From: Cytophagales bacterium
GTDB lineage: Bacteria > Bacteroidota > Bacteroidia > Cytophagales > UBA9547
Direction of reading: 5' to 3'
Length of the DNA stretch: 38,400 bases
Assembly (NCBI GenBank): GCA_014376535.1
Contig: JACMRH010000490.1
Location: 1-38,400, forward strand
Shown here: positions 1-9,300 of the stretch, piece by piece
Layout of the letters: the number at the start of each line of letters is the position of its first letter
Position numbering within the stretch: position 1 is the stretch's first letter
Program-made: the position numbers and the translations under genes
Notes under the pieces: generated by a model
The model's database searches: none
What the model was told of the DNA's origin: nothing
The model's input: the letters and a program-made list of their open reading frames with translations, nothing else

Positions 1-542
1 CTATGCATAAACCAGATTACCGGTTAATGGAAATGTTATATAGCAATGTCTATCACAAACTAGCTAAACATTTATATCCACAACAATATACATTAGATCA
101 GGGAGGTTGCCTAAAGGAAGTAATAGATGGCAATAATTGTGATGAAATATATTATAAAGGGCTTGGAGGACCATATATTGAAAATGACTGCCCTTCACAG
201 ATAGGCTTTGGAGGTAGGCTTAAGGAGTTGATATACTATAAAAAAGCAAGCTCTGAAGAATGGGGCACTCGAATAATATCAAATACTGATAAACTTGAGG
301 TTGAATCCGGAATTTCTGTTTCACCTAATCCTGCACATGGTAATTTAAAAGTTGAAATTTCATCCAATCTTAATAACCTAACTTTTACATTAACTGACTT
401 TTCAGGAGAAAGGGTACTTACAAGCAAAACTCAACCTGGAATTCAAGATATTAACATCAACAGTTTGAAAACCGGACTTTATTTTTACCAGATTGTTGGT
501 TCGGAAAAAGTGATTAAATCAGGAAAGATCATAATTGAATAA
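1..542 (+). CDS. 3' end of a secreted protein with T9SS type A sorting domain (partial)
   Basis: The reading frame is open at the left edge, so this is the C-terminal part of a longer gene; the ATG at position 3 is probably internal. The visible 179 residues contain an unrecognised segment with several cysteines and then a linker. They end in a typical type A Por-secretion C-terminal domain of about 75 residues: a 'VSPNPAHG' opening, a 'LTDFSGERV' strand, 'LKTGLYFYQI' and a final strand 'SGKIIIE'. Such domains route proteins through the type IX secretion system and are removed or used for anchoring at the cell surface. The function of the passenger cannot be judged because the N-terminal part lies outside the window. 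A strong terminator follows the stop codon by about 30 bases. Confidence 0.85.
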   Translation, partial: MHKPDYRLMEMLYSNVYHKLAKHLYPQQYTLDQGGCLKEVIDGNNCDEIYYKGLGGPYIENDCPSQIGFGGRLKELIYYKKASSEEWGTRIISNTDKLEVESGISVSPNPAHGNLKVEISSNLNNLTFTLTDFSGERVLTSKTQPGIQDININSLKTGLYFYQIVGSEKVIKSGKIIIE

Positions 543-572
543 TACGGTATTATATTAAATCTCCAAGATGAG

Positions 573-599
573 ATGCCAGACATTTGTCTGGCATTTTTT
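573..599 (+). terminator. Rho-independent terminator after the T9SS cargo gene
   Basis: A perfect 10-base inverted repeat (ATGCCAGACA, two bases, TGTCTGGCAT; 573-594) is followed directly by a run of six T (594-599). It ends transcription of the partial gene to the left and isolates the ATPase pair that starts at 711. Confidence 0.85.
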
Positions 600-710
600 G
601 TTTTACACGAGCATAAATCTAAAAAAATTCACGTTGACGAAGTTTGAACCATCTTACGATGGAGGATAATCTGATTAAGATTTAATAGCAATGCATATCT
701 TTACAATATT

Positions 711-2096
711 ATGCAAAAGCTTATCATCAAAAATTTTCGGCAAATTTCTTATGCAGAAATAGACATCAAGAAATTCACCATTTTTATCGGGCCACAGGCG
801 AGTGGGAAGAGTACTATAGCTAAGCTGGTTTATTTTTTTAAATCCCTTAAACAAGATTTCCTCAAATTATTAATTGAAAGTGAAGAAAAACCTTCGGAAT
901 TACATATAGAGTATATCAAAAGCATCGAAGAGAAGTTTAAAGTATATTTTGGATCTTCTTTTGAACTAAGTGAAAAATTTGAATTAAAATATTTTTTTTC
1001 TTTTGAAGAGAATCTATATATAAGGCTTTATAGAAAGGTATCACTTCAGGTCGAATTTGAAAAAACTTATTTTTCCAAAATTATATTAGAAACAAAAATG
1101 GTAAGTGAAAAAATAAAAATTTTTTCACAGAAAAAGACAAAGACTGAAAGCAGAGTAGCATATCAATTCTACGACTCTATTAAAGAGAAATTTTTAAAAG
1201 ATTTGCAAACAGTCTCTGATAAAGTTTTTTATGATGATCGAGATCCTATTTTTTTTCCTGCAGGAAGGAATTTAACAGTGGCTTATCCTCAACATTTTTT
1301 AACACTCTTTTTTGGTGAACTTTCTAGCTTAATAGGTGAATTAAAGACAGATAATATTGAATCTAAGTCGATCGATTTACTACTCATAAAAGAATTTATT
1401 TCTTACTCACAATTTCTTTCTGATCAGTTTGTGGGCAGTGGATTTAATGATAATAATATATCGGATTATAATTCACAACACATTAGAACTGTAATAATTG
1501 ATAAAACAAATAAAATTATTAAAGGCAATTATGAAAATAAAGATGGTACTGAAAGAATCACTTTTGGATCAACCAGATTAGATACGGTTAAACTTGCCCA
1601 CGCCTCTTCTGGTCAACAAGAATCCATAAGAATACTTCAGGATATTTTCTTTATAATGAAAGGACACAAGGCATTTAGAATTTATGAAGAGCCTGAAGCT
1701 CATTTATTCCCTGAAGCCCAAAAACACCTGATAGAATTAATGGCTTTAATGGCAAACAAAACCCATAGCGAGGTTTTGATCACTACACATAGCCCTTACA
1801 TCCTTTCTATTATAAACAATCTCCTTTTTTATAATCAGACCATTAAAAGAAACCCTGAATCAGCAGAATATATTAAAAAGCGCTTTGGCGCTGAAAACTT
1901 AGACGAAACTCAAAATGAGAGGATTTATTTAAGTCCAGATGAAGTAAGTGTGTATTCATTAGGAAAAGATAAAGTAGAGCAAATAATAGATCCTGAGACT
2001 GGGTTAATCGGAGCTAATTTTCTAGATCAGGTCGCTGAAGAAATTTATCAGGACTTTGATTTTATGTACCCATTAAACCGCAAAGAGGAAAATTAA
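711..2096 (+). CDS. AAA/ABC-like ATPase of a two-gene candidate defence module
   Basis: A 461-residue ATP-binding protein of the AAA_15/AAA_21 (RecF/SMC-like, OLD-related) group. Walker A is GPQASGKST at residues 27-35, directly after the N-terminal 'IKNFRQI' strand typical of the family. An ABC-signature-like SSGQQE lies at 299-304. Walker B has the acidic pair E326-E327 in 'IYEEPEAHLFP', and the H-loop 'THSPY' lies at 359-363. The roughly 260 residues between Walker A and the signature are probably a helical or coiled insertion with poor conservation. No TOPRIM domain is visible after the ATPase core, so it is not a classical OLD nuclease. The stop codon overlaps the start of the next gene by one base (TAATG), implying translational coupling. 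By eye the gene is more A+T-rich than parE downstream. The family occurs in Septu, PARIS and retron-linked systems; a defence role is inferred, not shown. Confidence 0.85.
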   Translation: MQKLIIKNFRQISYAEIDIKKFTIFIGPQASGKSTIAKLVYFFKSLKQDFLKLLIESEEKPSELHIEYIKSIEEKFKVYFGSSFELSEKFELKYFFSFEENLYIRLYRKVSLQVEFEKTYFSKIILETKMVSEKIKIFSQKKTKTESRVAYQFYDSIKEKFLKDLQTVSDKVFYDDRDPIFFPAGRNLTVAYPQHFLTLFFGELSSLIGELKTDNIESKSIDLLLIKEFISYSQFLSDQFVGSGFNDNNISDYNSQHIRTVIIDKTNKIIKGNYENKDGTERITFGSTRLDTVKLAHASSGQQESIRILQDIFFIMKGHKAFRIYEEPEAHLFPEAQKHLIELMALMANKTHSEVLITTHSPYILSIINNLLFYNQTIKRNPESAEYIKKRFGAENLDETQNERIYLSPDEVSVYSLGKDKVEQIIDPETGLIGANFLDQVAEEIYQDFDFMYPLNRKEEN

Positions 2097-2668
2097 TGAA
2101 TTTTTTAACCAAACTAAAAGAAGCATTTCCGGAGAGAACAACTGCAGAAACCATCATTACTACACCTCAGGTTTTTGTTTTGGAAGATGCTGTATCACAA
2201 CGATCATCAATAGTTGAAGAGAAAACTTATCACTGTTTTGAAATAACTAAAACGGAAGATATAGGACCTCTTGTCCATATTTGCACAGACGGTGATTTTA
2301 TAAAAAGAGGAGAATTTTACAGAGGTTCGCTTTTACCAAATAACCGATCGGATTCGCTGATTTTTTCTTCCCAACAAATTCTTTTTTTAGAATTAAAACT
2401 TAATGTTGAAGATCGGAATTCGTCCAGGGAAATATTCAAAGGAATTGATCAGCTTGAAAACTTCTTTACTTTTCTAATTGAAAACTTAACCGAAGAAATA
2501 TTTCATTCTTACTTCAAAACAGAATCAACCTTTTTCAGAATAGGAATAAGGGCAACTCCCAATACCCGATGGCAAAGGAATCAGGAATTTATAAACAGGA
2601 AAGCTCAATTTGGAGGAAAAACAGGTTGGTATGATTTAGAATACTCAATAAGCTTTAATTTTAACTAA
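2096..2668 (+). CDS. Putative PD-(D/E)xK-like nuclease partner of the ATPase
   Basis: A 190-residue protein of unrecognised family, coupled to the ATPase by a TAATG overlap. Its central part reads as a restriction-endonuclease-like core: D86 in 'RSDSLIF', then a hydrophobic strand 'ILFLELKLN' carrying E99-L-K101. This gives D-x12-ExK, the spacing expected for a PD-(D/E)xK site. A helix with Q119 ('KGIDQLENF') follows, where many members of that superfamily have a conserved Q. No signal peptide or membrane segment is seen, so it should be cytoplasmic. It has no HNH motif (as in PtuB of Septu) and no recognisable TOPRIM/DUF4435 features (as in AriB of PARIS). The nuclease assignment rests on a short motif only; an unrelated regulatory partner is possible. 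Confidence 0.65.
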   Translation: MNFLTKLKEAFPERTTAETIITTPQVFVLEDAVSQRSSIVEEKTYHCFEITKTEDIGPLVHICTDGDFIKRGEFYRGSLLPNNRSDSLIFSSQQILFLELKLNVEDRNSSREIFKGIDQLENFFTFLIENLTEEIFHSYFKTESTFFRIGIRATPNTRWQRNQEFINRKAQFGGKTGWYDLEYSISFNFN

Positions 2669-2684
2669 TTACTACAATCCACAC

Positions 2685-2717
2685 AACTTTGACAAAGTTC
2701 AAAACTTTGTCAAAGTT
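2685..2717. repeat. Double palindrome between the ATPase pair and parE
   Basis: Two 15-base units, AACTTTGACAAAGTT (2685-2699) and AACTTTGTCAAAGTT (2703-2717), are separated by three bases. Each unit is nearly self-complementary, and the second is the exact reverse complement of the first, so the whole can form a 15-bp hairpin with a 3-base loop. It starts 16 bases after the stop of the nuclease-like gene and ends 16 bases before the parE start. It could stop readthrough, serve as a binding site, or be a dispersed intergenic repeat. There is no T-tract, so a classical terminator is unlikely. Confidence 0.7.
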
Positions 2718-2733
2718 AAACCTCAAATAAAAA

Positions 2734-4611
2734 ATGGCCGAAGTAATATACAACGACGACAGTATCAAGTCTTTAGATTGGAGAGAACACATCCGTTTAC
2801 GTCCCGGAATGTATATTGGGAAATTGGGTGACGGATCTGCTTACGACGATGGCATTTACGTTTTGGTGAAAGAAATTCTTGACAACTCCATTGACGAACA
2901 CGTAATGGGAAATGGCAGAACCATTGAAATAAAAGTAACAGATCATCGGGTAGAAGTCCGTGACTTTGGACGTGGAATTCCATTGGGAAAAGTGATAGAC
3001 TGCGTTTCCAAGATTAACACAGGTGGAAAATACGATTCTGGAGCTTTCCAAAAATCTGTTGGATTAAACGGTGTAGGAACAAAAGCAACCAATGCATTGT
3101 CTGCCTATTTTAAGGTACAATCAATTCGTGATGGAAAGACTAAAATAGCCGAGTTTAAAGAGGGTATTTTGCTAAAGGATCATCCTGAAAAGCCAAGCTC
3201 TGACCGAAACGGAACTTATGTTGCTTTTGAGCCTGACAATAACATTTTTAAAAATTACCGCTACATACCTGAATTTCTTGAGAACCAGATCTGGAACTAT
3301 GCTTATTTAAATGCCGGACTAACACTCAATTATAACGGACAAAAATTTCATTCTGAAAGAGGCCTGTTTGATCTGTTGACAAATAAAACAGATGTAGAAA
3401 CAAACCGCTACCCAATCATTCATCTAAAAGACAAGGACATTGAAGTGGCCATTACTCACAATGGGAATTATGGGGAAGAATATTATTCTTTCGTAAACGG
3501 ACAATACACAACACAGGGAGGAACCCATTTGGCTGCTTTCAGGGAAGCATTTGTTAAAACAGTTCGTGAGTTCTACAAAAAAGATTTTGAAGCTTCTGAC
3601 ATTCGTTCAGCTATTGTTTCAGCTATTAGTATCAGAGTTCAGGAACCTGTTTTTGAAAGTCAGACTAAAACGAAGCTGGGTTCACAGAATATGGCTCCGG
3701 ATGGGCAGTCTCTCAGAACTTTTGTAAATGATTTTGTTAAAAAACACCTTGACGATTACCTGCATAAAAATCCTCAGACTGCCGATGCTTTGATGAAAAG
3801 GATCCTTCAATCTGAAAGAGAAAGAAAGGACATCGCCGGGATTAAAAAACTGGCAAATGAAAGAGCTAAAAAAGCAAATCTTCACAATAAGAAACTTCGC
3901 GATTGCCGTGTGCATTTAGGAGAAAGCAAAGATGAAATACGGTTTCTTACTACCTTGTTTATTACCGAAGGAGATTCGGCAAGTGGTTCTATCACCAAAG
4001 CACGCAATGTGCAAACTGAAGCAGTCTTTAGTTTAAGAGGAAAACCGTTGAACTGCTATAGCCTTACAAAAAAGATAGTTTATGAAAATGAAGAATTCAA
4101 CCTGCTTCAACATGCTTTAAATATAGAAGATGGTTTAGAAGGCTTGAGGTACAACAGAATTGTAATTTCTACAGATGCAGATGTGGATGGTATGCACATC
4201 CGTTTATTGATGCTAACCTTTTTCCTTCAGTTTTTTCCTGATCTGGTACGAAACGGGCACTTATATATTTTGGACACCCCCTTGTTTAGAGTAAGAAATA
4301 AAAAGGAAACTATTTATTGCTATAGCGAACAGGAGAAACAACAAGCAATCAAAAAATTAGGAACAAAACCAGAAATCACGCGATTCAAAGGTCTTGGAGA
4401 AATATCACCTGACGAGTTTGGGCAATTTATTGGAGATAATATCAAGTTGGAACCTATCATTTTAAGAAACGATACATCCATACAAAAGCTATTAGAATAC
4501 TATATGGGGAAAAACACTCCTGACAGACAGAACTTTATTATTGATAATTTACGGTTTGAAGTGGATGTGGTAGAAGAGGCACACTTACCAGCTGAAGAAC
4601 TAATTTATTAA
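2734..4611 (+). CDS. parE: DNA topoisomerase IV subunit B (ParE)
   Basis: A 625-residue type IIA topoisomerase ATPase subunit that, with ParC, decatenates chromosomes. The GHKL ATPase region has 'RPGMYIG' at 23-29, 'EILDNSIDE' with E47/N51, and 'DFGRGIPLG' at 77-85. The transducer follows with 'QTKTKLGS'. The TOPRIM domain has E412-G-D-S and D481-A-D-V-D-G for metal binding, then 'RFKGLGEI'. The size and the sequence '[13 protein letters not shown]' fit the ParE group of Bacteroidota rather than GyrB, which usually has 'EGDSAGGSAKQGR'. It is followed at 16 bases by a cell-surface protein gene, not by parC, which is often the neighbour in this phylum. No terminator is visible after the gene. 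Confidence 0.92.
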   Translation: MAEVIYNDDSIKSLDWREHIRLRPGMYIGKLGDGSAYDDGIYVLVKEILDNSIDEHVMGNGRTIEIKVTDHRVEVRDFGRGIPLGKVIDCVSKINTGGKYDSGAFQKSVGLNGVGTKATNALSAYFKVQSIRDGKTKIAEFKEGILLKDHPEKPSSDRNGTYVAFEPDNNIFKNYRYIPEFLENQIWNYAYLNAGLTLNYNGQKFHSERGLFDLLTNKTDVETNRYPIIHLKDKDIEVAITHNGNYGEEYYSFVNGQYTTQGGTHLAAFREAFVKTVREFYKKDFEASDIRSAIVSAISIRVQEPVFESQTKTKLGSQNMAPDGQSLRTFVNDFVKKHLDDYLHKNPQTADALMKRILQSERERKDIAGIKKLANERAKKANLHNKKLRDCRVHLGESKDEIRFLTTLFITEGDSASGSITKARNVQTEAVFSLRGKPLNCYSLTKKIVYENEEFNLLQHALNIEDGLEGLRYNRIVISTDADVDGMHIRLLMLTFFLQFFPDLVRNGHLYILDTPLFRVRNKKETIYCYSEQEKQQAIKKLGTKPEITRFKGLGEISPDEFGQFIGDNIKLEPIILRNDTSIQKLLEYYMGKNTPDRQNFIIDNLRFEVDVVEEAHLPAEELIY

Positions 4612-4627
4612 CCATTACTATAACAAA

Positions 4628-5998
4628 ATGAAAAGCATCGTAATTATCCTCTATTTATCAAGCTCGATTCTCTACGCACAAAGCTCCTGCGACATGCCGG
4701 TTATTACAACGCAGCCTGTAAGCGCAAACAATTGTTCAGGTTCTTCTGCCTCTTTATCCGTAAGTGTTGCCGGACAGGGTAGCTTCAGTTTTCTGTGGAA
4801 AAAAGGAAATGCAACTGCAAACAGTACAGGCCCAACGTTAGTTTTTCCAGTTTTATCTATGGCGGATGCCGGTACATATACTGTGACCGTTAGTAATGCA
4901 TGTGGTTCTATCCAAAGTGCTTCAGCAGTAGTAAATGTTACATCAAACGAGTTTCCAGTTGTTCACCTTATTTTAGGCAAAATGATGATGTGTGAATCAG
5001 AAGGCCCTACTCAGATATTTGCTAATGGTTCAGGAGGAGGCTCTGCACCAATTTACAAATTGTATGACAAGGGAATATCGGTAACTGGTTTTCAGACATC
5101 ATCGTCATTTTCATATCCTTTTACTCCCGGTCAACACAATTTATCTGTTGAAATGTTGTCTAATGCAACTTGTATTGCTCCAGGGGCAGCAAATCTTGTC
5201 AGGAGTTCTGATGAAATGCTTACAATAGATCCTTTGCCTACACTTTCTAATGCAGGACAGGACTATACAACATGCGGAAATTCTTATCAACTACAGGCAA
5301 ATCAGGTCTTAAGTGGATCAGGAACCTGGAGTGTAATTTCAGGCAAGGGTGATATCAACGATCAGAAGAATCCTAATTCCTTAATTACTAATTTATTTGG
5401 AACAACCAAACTAGCCTGGATTGTATCCAGTCAGCATAATATTTGCCCGGCTTCGATGTCACAGGTATATATTACAAGGGTTAGTGATATTACTTCCCCT
5501 TCGTCTGTGAGTTCTCAAAGCAAAACTATAAGTTTTGGTGCTCCTGCTCCCTTGCTGAGTGGAGTCCCATTGCAGCCAAATGAAGTAGGCACTTGGACTT
5601 CTACCGGCTTAGCCACGATTACTTCTAATGGGCAAACAGGGAATCTGCTATTAGGAGTAAATACGTTTAACTATACTATAATATCTGCAATTTCCGGTTG
5701 CCCTCCAGCTGTTGCATCAGTAGATATAACAGTCGCAAATCCGCTAAGTATTGCTTCTGCTTTAAATACGAGTGAACATGCTGTTTTCCCCAATCCATTT
5801 ACCAAAGAAATCTATATCAATAATCTAAAAGAGGCATATGATTTGAGAATTACAGATGCGAAAGGCAGCATCAAACTCGTGCAGACAGTAAATACATCAG
5901 AAAATACAATAAGCACAAGAGAATTTGAACCCGGCATTTATTTTCTTCAATTAAGAAATAAAAAAGAAACAACTTATTTTAAAATGCTCAAGCAATAA
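4628..5998 (+). CDS. Secreted Ig-like domain protein with T9SS type A sorting domain
   Basis: A 456-residue exported protein. A signal peptide ('MKSIVIILYLSSSILYAQ', about residues 1-18) precedes an Ig-like domain at about 22-105, recognisable by 'PVSANNCSGSSASLSVS' and 'ADAGTYTVTVSNACGS'. The middle (about 110-370) has further beta-rich segments with paired cysteines, resembling the PKD/SprB-like repeats of gliding-bacteria adhesins. The last 75 residues are a type A T9SS sorting domain: 'VFPNPFTKEIYINN', 'LRITDAKGS', 'EPGIYFLQLRN'. The gene starts 16 bases after parE, so readthrough from parE is plausible even though the products are functionally unrelated. The ligand and role are unknown; surface adhesion is a guess. 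Confidence 0.85.
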   Translation: MKSIVIILYLSSSILYAQSSCDMPVITTQPVSANNCSGSSASLSVSVAGQGSFSFLWKKGNATANSTGPTLVFPVLSMADAGTYTVTVSNACGSIQSASAVVNVTSNEFPVVHLILGKMMMCESEGPTQIFANGSGGGSAPIYKLYDKGISVTGFQTSSSFSYPFTPGQHNLSVEMLSNATCIAPGAANLVRSSDEMLTIDPLPTLSNAGQDYTTCGNSYQLQANQVLSGSGTWSVISGKGDINDQKNPNSLITNLFGTTKLAWIVSSQHNICPASMSQVYITRVSDITSPSSVSSQSKTISFGAPAPLLSGVPLQPNEVGTWTSTGLATITSNGQTGNLLLGVNTFNYTIISAISGCPPAVASVDITVANPLSIASALNTSEHAVFPNPFTKEIYINNLKEAYDLRITDAKGSIKLVQTVNTSENTISTREFEPGIYFLQLRNKKETTYFKMLKQ

Positions 5999-6058
5999 AA
6001 TATAGATTATTGTTTCAAATATTTAAGTGCACCTGCTTGGTATTATAAAACACTACTC

Positions 6059-6066
6059 TATATTTG
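6059..6066 (+). promoter_or_regulatory. Bacteroidota-type -7 promoter element for tRNA-Gly
   Basis: TATATTTG matches the TAnnTTTG -7 consensus of Bacteroidota primary sigma factor promoters and lies 16 bases before the tRNA. A weak -33 match (CTTGG around 6036-6040) sits about 18 bases upstream. Assignment is by pattern only. Confidence 0.5.
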
Positions 6067-6082
6067 CAGTCCCAAATCAAAA

Positions 6083-6155
<73 letters not shown>

Positions 6156-6171
6156 CATTTTGAAGTGAAAA

Positions 6172-6210
6172 GTGGGTGTGGTTGTTAAAATTCCACACCC
6201 ACAGTTTTTT
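6172..6210 (+). terminator. Terminator after tRNA-Gly
   Basis: GTGGGTGTGG (6172-6181) and CCACACCCAC (6193-6202) form a perfect 10-bp stem with an 11-base loop, followed by AG and six T. It separates the two tRNA genes, which suggests that tRNA-Leu has its own promoter or is transcribed by readthrough. Confidence 0.88.
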
Positions 6211-6233
6211 AAAAACATTGACGTAAGTCAATA

Positions 6234-6318
6234 GCCGGGATGGTGGAACTGGTAGACACGCAGGACTTAAAATCCTGTGACCCTTAAAGTCGTGCGGGTT
6301 CGATTCCCGCTCCTGGTA
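6234..6318 (+). tRNA. tRNA-Leu (anticodon TAA)
   Basis: The acceptor GCCGGGA pairs with TCCTGGT (two G-T pairs). The anticodon stem CAGGA/TCCTG encloses CTTAAAA, giving anticodon TAA at 6268-6270. A long variable arm typical of a class II tRNA lies between the anticodon arm and the T arm (GGTTCGATTCC). The length is 85 bases with discriminator A. A small inverted repeat (ATTGAC-GTAA-GTCAAT, 6217-6232) abuts its 5' end and may matter for processing. Confidence 0.96.
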
Positions 6319-6321
6319 CTA

Positions 6322-6350
6322 AGCCGAAGATATACTCTTCGGCTTTTTTT
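6322..6350 (+). terminator. Terminator after tRNA-Leu
   Basis: AGCCGAAGA (6322-6330), a 5-base loop, and TCTTCGGCT (6336-6344) form a 9-bp stem running into seven T (6344-6350). It also lies 40 bases beyond the end of the convergent gene at 6390. In that direction it lacks a proper T-tract. Confidence 0.85.
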
Positions 6351-6389
6351 ATGTTGAAATGTTATGGATTTTATTGAAGAATTGAACTT

Positions 6390-9300
6390 TCATCGAACAA
6401 CCGAGACTTCTCCGACCTGTTTGTATGGTCCTTTATAATTTGGGCATTCACCTTCGTAAGTAACCAGCCAGGCATAATTTCCTATTGGCATTGCCTCGTT
6501 CCTGTAATTTCCATCCCAGGATGCACCGTGGTCTTTAGTCGCATAAATTACTTCGCCCCAACGACTAAAAACAGTTAGATTAAAGTTGGTAAAGTATTTG
6601 CCAAATATCTTTAATGATGAGTTGACATCGCTAGAAGATGGAGTAATTACATTGGGAACAAATAACCTTGGTTCACAACATATATTCACAGAAACCGGAA
6701 TGCTTGCTTTGCATTTATTTTTATCCTCAACAACCAACAAGTATACAGTATTAGTATCTGGATGAACACTTATAGTAGATTGCGTTCCAATCACCTGATT
6801 TCCAACATACCAATAATGATTACCTTCAGAAAAATTTGCATTTAATAAAACCGGAATATTGTTTTCGTTACAATACACCTGGTTCTCCTGAATTTGCAGC
6901 TTTGGTAAAGGAAAAATAACCGAATTAATAGAGTTTGTCACCTTACAATCTCCAATGTTCAGTGATAATGCATAGGTGGCTTTCTGATTAAAATTAATTT
7001 GTTTCCATGAGCTGCTGGGTACCATTTGGCCATTTATTTCCCAACTATGGTTTAAAACATAAGAAGTTTCTAAACTGGGATTGTAAAGAATGGCATCAAT
7101 TTTACCATCTTCTCCTGAACAAACACCTGTGCTTGAAAGGTAGAACTCTGGCAATGGAACCCCTGATAATTTCGCAGAAATTTCACTGGTGCAGCCTAAG
7201 CTGTCTTTCACACTTAACTTAATGGTTTGAGTGAAATTTGCAGCTGTCATGGTAATAGATTGTTGTAAACTATAGGCACCATTATTCCAGCTATATGTTG
7301 CTTTTTGTAGTATAGGTGCTTGAAAATTTACCAAACTTCCTATACAGGCTTGCTTATCAGCCAGATTTAATACCGGTGGTGAAGATATTGTAGTACTAGC
7401 AGAAGAAATACAAGTCCCTTTTTTATACAAAAGGGTATAATTACCACTTTGGAAAATATTCAACGTGTTGCTGATAACTGAGGTGTTTAATAATGAATTG
7501 TCCTTTAACCAACTAAAATCACCTCCGATTGGTACAAAACTTACAACTGGTGTGAGACTTAAACCATTTTTAAAACAAAGATGTGCAGGAAGAGTAATTT
7601 GTGGAGGGGAAATTGCTGTAATAATGAAATCATCGGTATTAGAGCAACCTTCAGGAGTTTCGATAGTTAGTGACACAATGGTATTTTGGACCGGAGTAAA
7701 CGTTAGAAAATTTTTCAATGAAACCGCGTCCTTTTTTACACCATTTTCCATGTAAGTCCATTTGTATTTGTACAAAGAATTATTGTAAACACTTCTGGTA
7801 AATTGAGGTCCTAAACAAAAGGCAGTATCTGCTCCTGCATCAGCAATAGGAATAGCAGCAAATCGAATTTCCATCGTGTCTTTTCTGTCGTCACAACCCA
7901 ATTTGCTGACTGTTCCAATAAGTTTTACTGATGTATTTTGATTAGCCAAACTTAAAGCCGTAGAATTTCCGGTTGAAGGAATTGGTATTACAAGTGCATT
8001 AGTACTCTGCCAGGAAATGGAGTTGGGATCATTTGTGACTTTTGCTAATACAGAAAAAGTTAAACTGTTCATATTTTCACAGAAAACTGTATCATGTGGT
8101 AGCTTGATTGTCGGAGGATTGTAAAACTTCACTTTAATAGAATCCTTAATATTTGGACATGTTGATCCTACCTCAGTTGAAGAAACAATAATATACAGCG
8201 AGTCCTTATCAAGGTCTGCAGCATCAGCCATATATTGTAAAGTTTTCTGAATACCTGATTGTAAAACAGTTGTGCTGCCGGACTTGGTCCATGTTAAATC
8301 AGATATATTAGAAGTTGTTGCAGTAATACTGAAAGCTGAATGGTCTTTACACAAAGATGAAGGCCCTGATAAACTTAAACTTTTTGGGGTACCGATTTTG
8401 ATGTTTACTGATTTTATATCTGAGCATGAAGGAGTGGAATTTGTGGTGGCTTTGATATAAAATAGACCTTGAATATTTAGTGCTTGTACCTGGGTCGGAC
8501 TTAATGCATTTGTTCCATTTGTAGCGTCGAATAATGTATTGAAATAGCTTAAACTAGCCGAACCGATTGTACTTCCGGATATAATCGCAGGATTTGTAAG
8601 GTTCACAGAAGTTGCGCAAGTCACCTCAGGGTCTGTTATTTTCAAAACAGGATATGCGGTTACTCTCAATAACGATACCGGCGAAATGACATTGCACAAT
8701 GAATTTACGTTTGCAAGATTAGATTCACTCGTGGAAAGCACTAATCTATATAATGCACTGTCATCAGAGAAAGGTATATTATTTAATTCTAAATCAACAT
8801 TATAATTCACCGAATTGGCTGTTTGGGTGGTTACTGTCCCAAGGTATGACCATACCTTTCCGTTATCTCTGCTAATTTGCCATTTGGAATATTTATAATC
8901 TGCATTGCCTTGTACACTTACGGTAAACATTCCATTTCCTTTTTCACAAACAGAAATCCTGGGTGTAATAGAAATAGTTGCAGGCGTACATGGGCGAAAT
9001 ATAATGTCATCAAGGACAATGTCATTTCCTGTTCCTCTTGAAGCGGTGGAAACCATAACCAATACGATGGAAGTAGAGGGGGACTTGAATGTGATGCCGT
9101 ATTTTTGCCATGCGAGTGTAGTGGTATTGTTAATATTCCTGGTGCTGATAGAGTCGATAATATTTCCAGACAAATCCCGTATTTCAAACCGAACCTTTGG
9201 AGGAATAGAATTGACGGGTGTTGAAAATGATGAGGCTGGCTTAAAAATATTGGCCAGGTAAGAAGAAAATTCATATGTTCCACCTAAACAAAGATTGTCA

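Noticed and set aside
711-2668. Assignment of the ATPase pair to Septu, PARIS or Gabija
   Set aside because: No HNH motif, no TOPRIM/DUF4435 features and no UvrD-like helicase were found in the partner; only the ATPase type is shared.
2734-4611. Reading the topoisomerase as GyrB
   Set aside because: The 625-residue length and '[13 protein letters not shown]' region fit Bacteroidota ParE better than GyrB.
6217-6232. ATTGAC-GTAA-GTCAAT in front of tRNA-Leu as a promoter or operator
   Set aside because: It is short and abuts the mature tRNA end; it could be chance or processing-related, and there is no promoter match.
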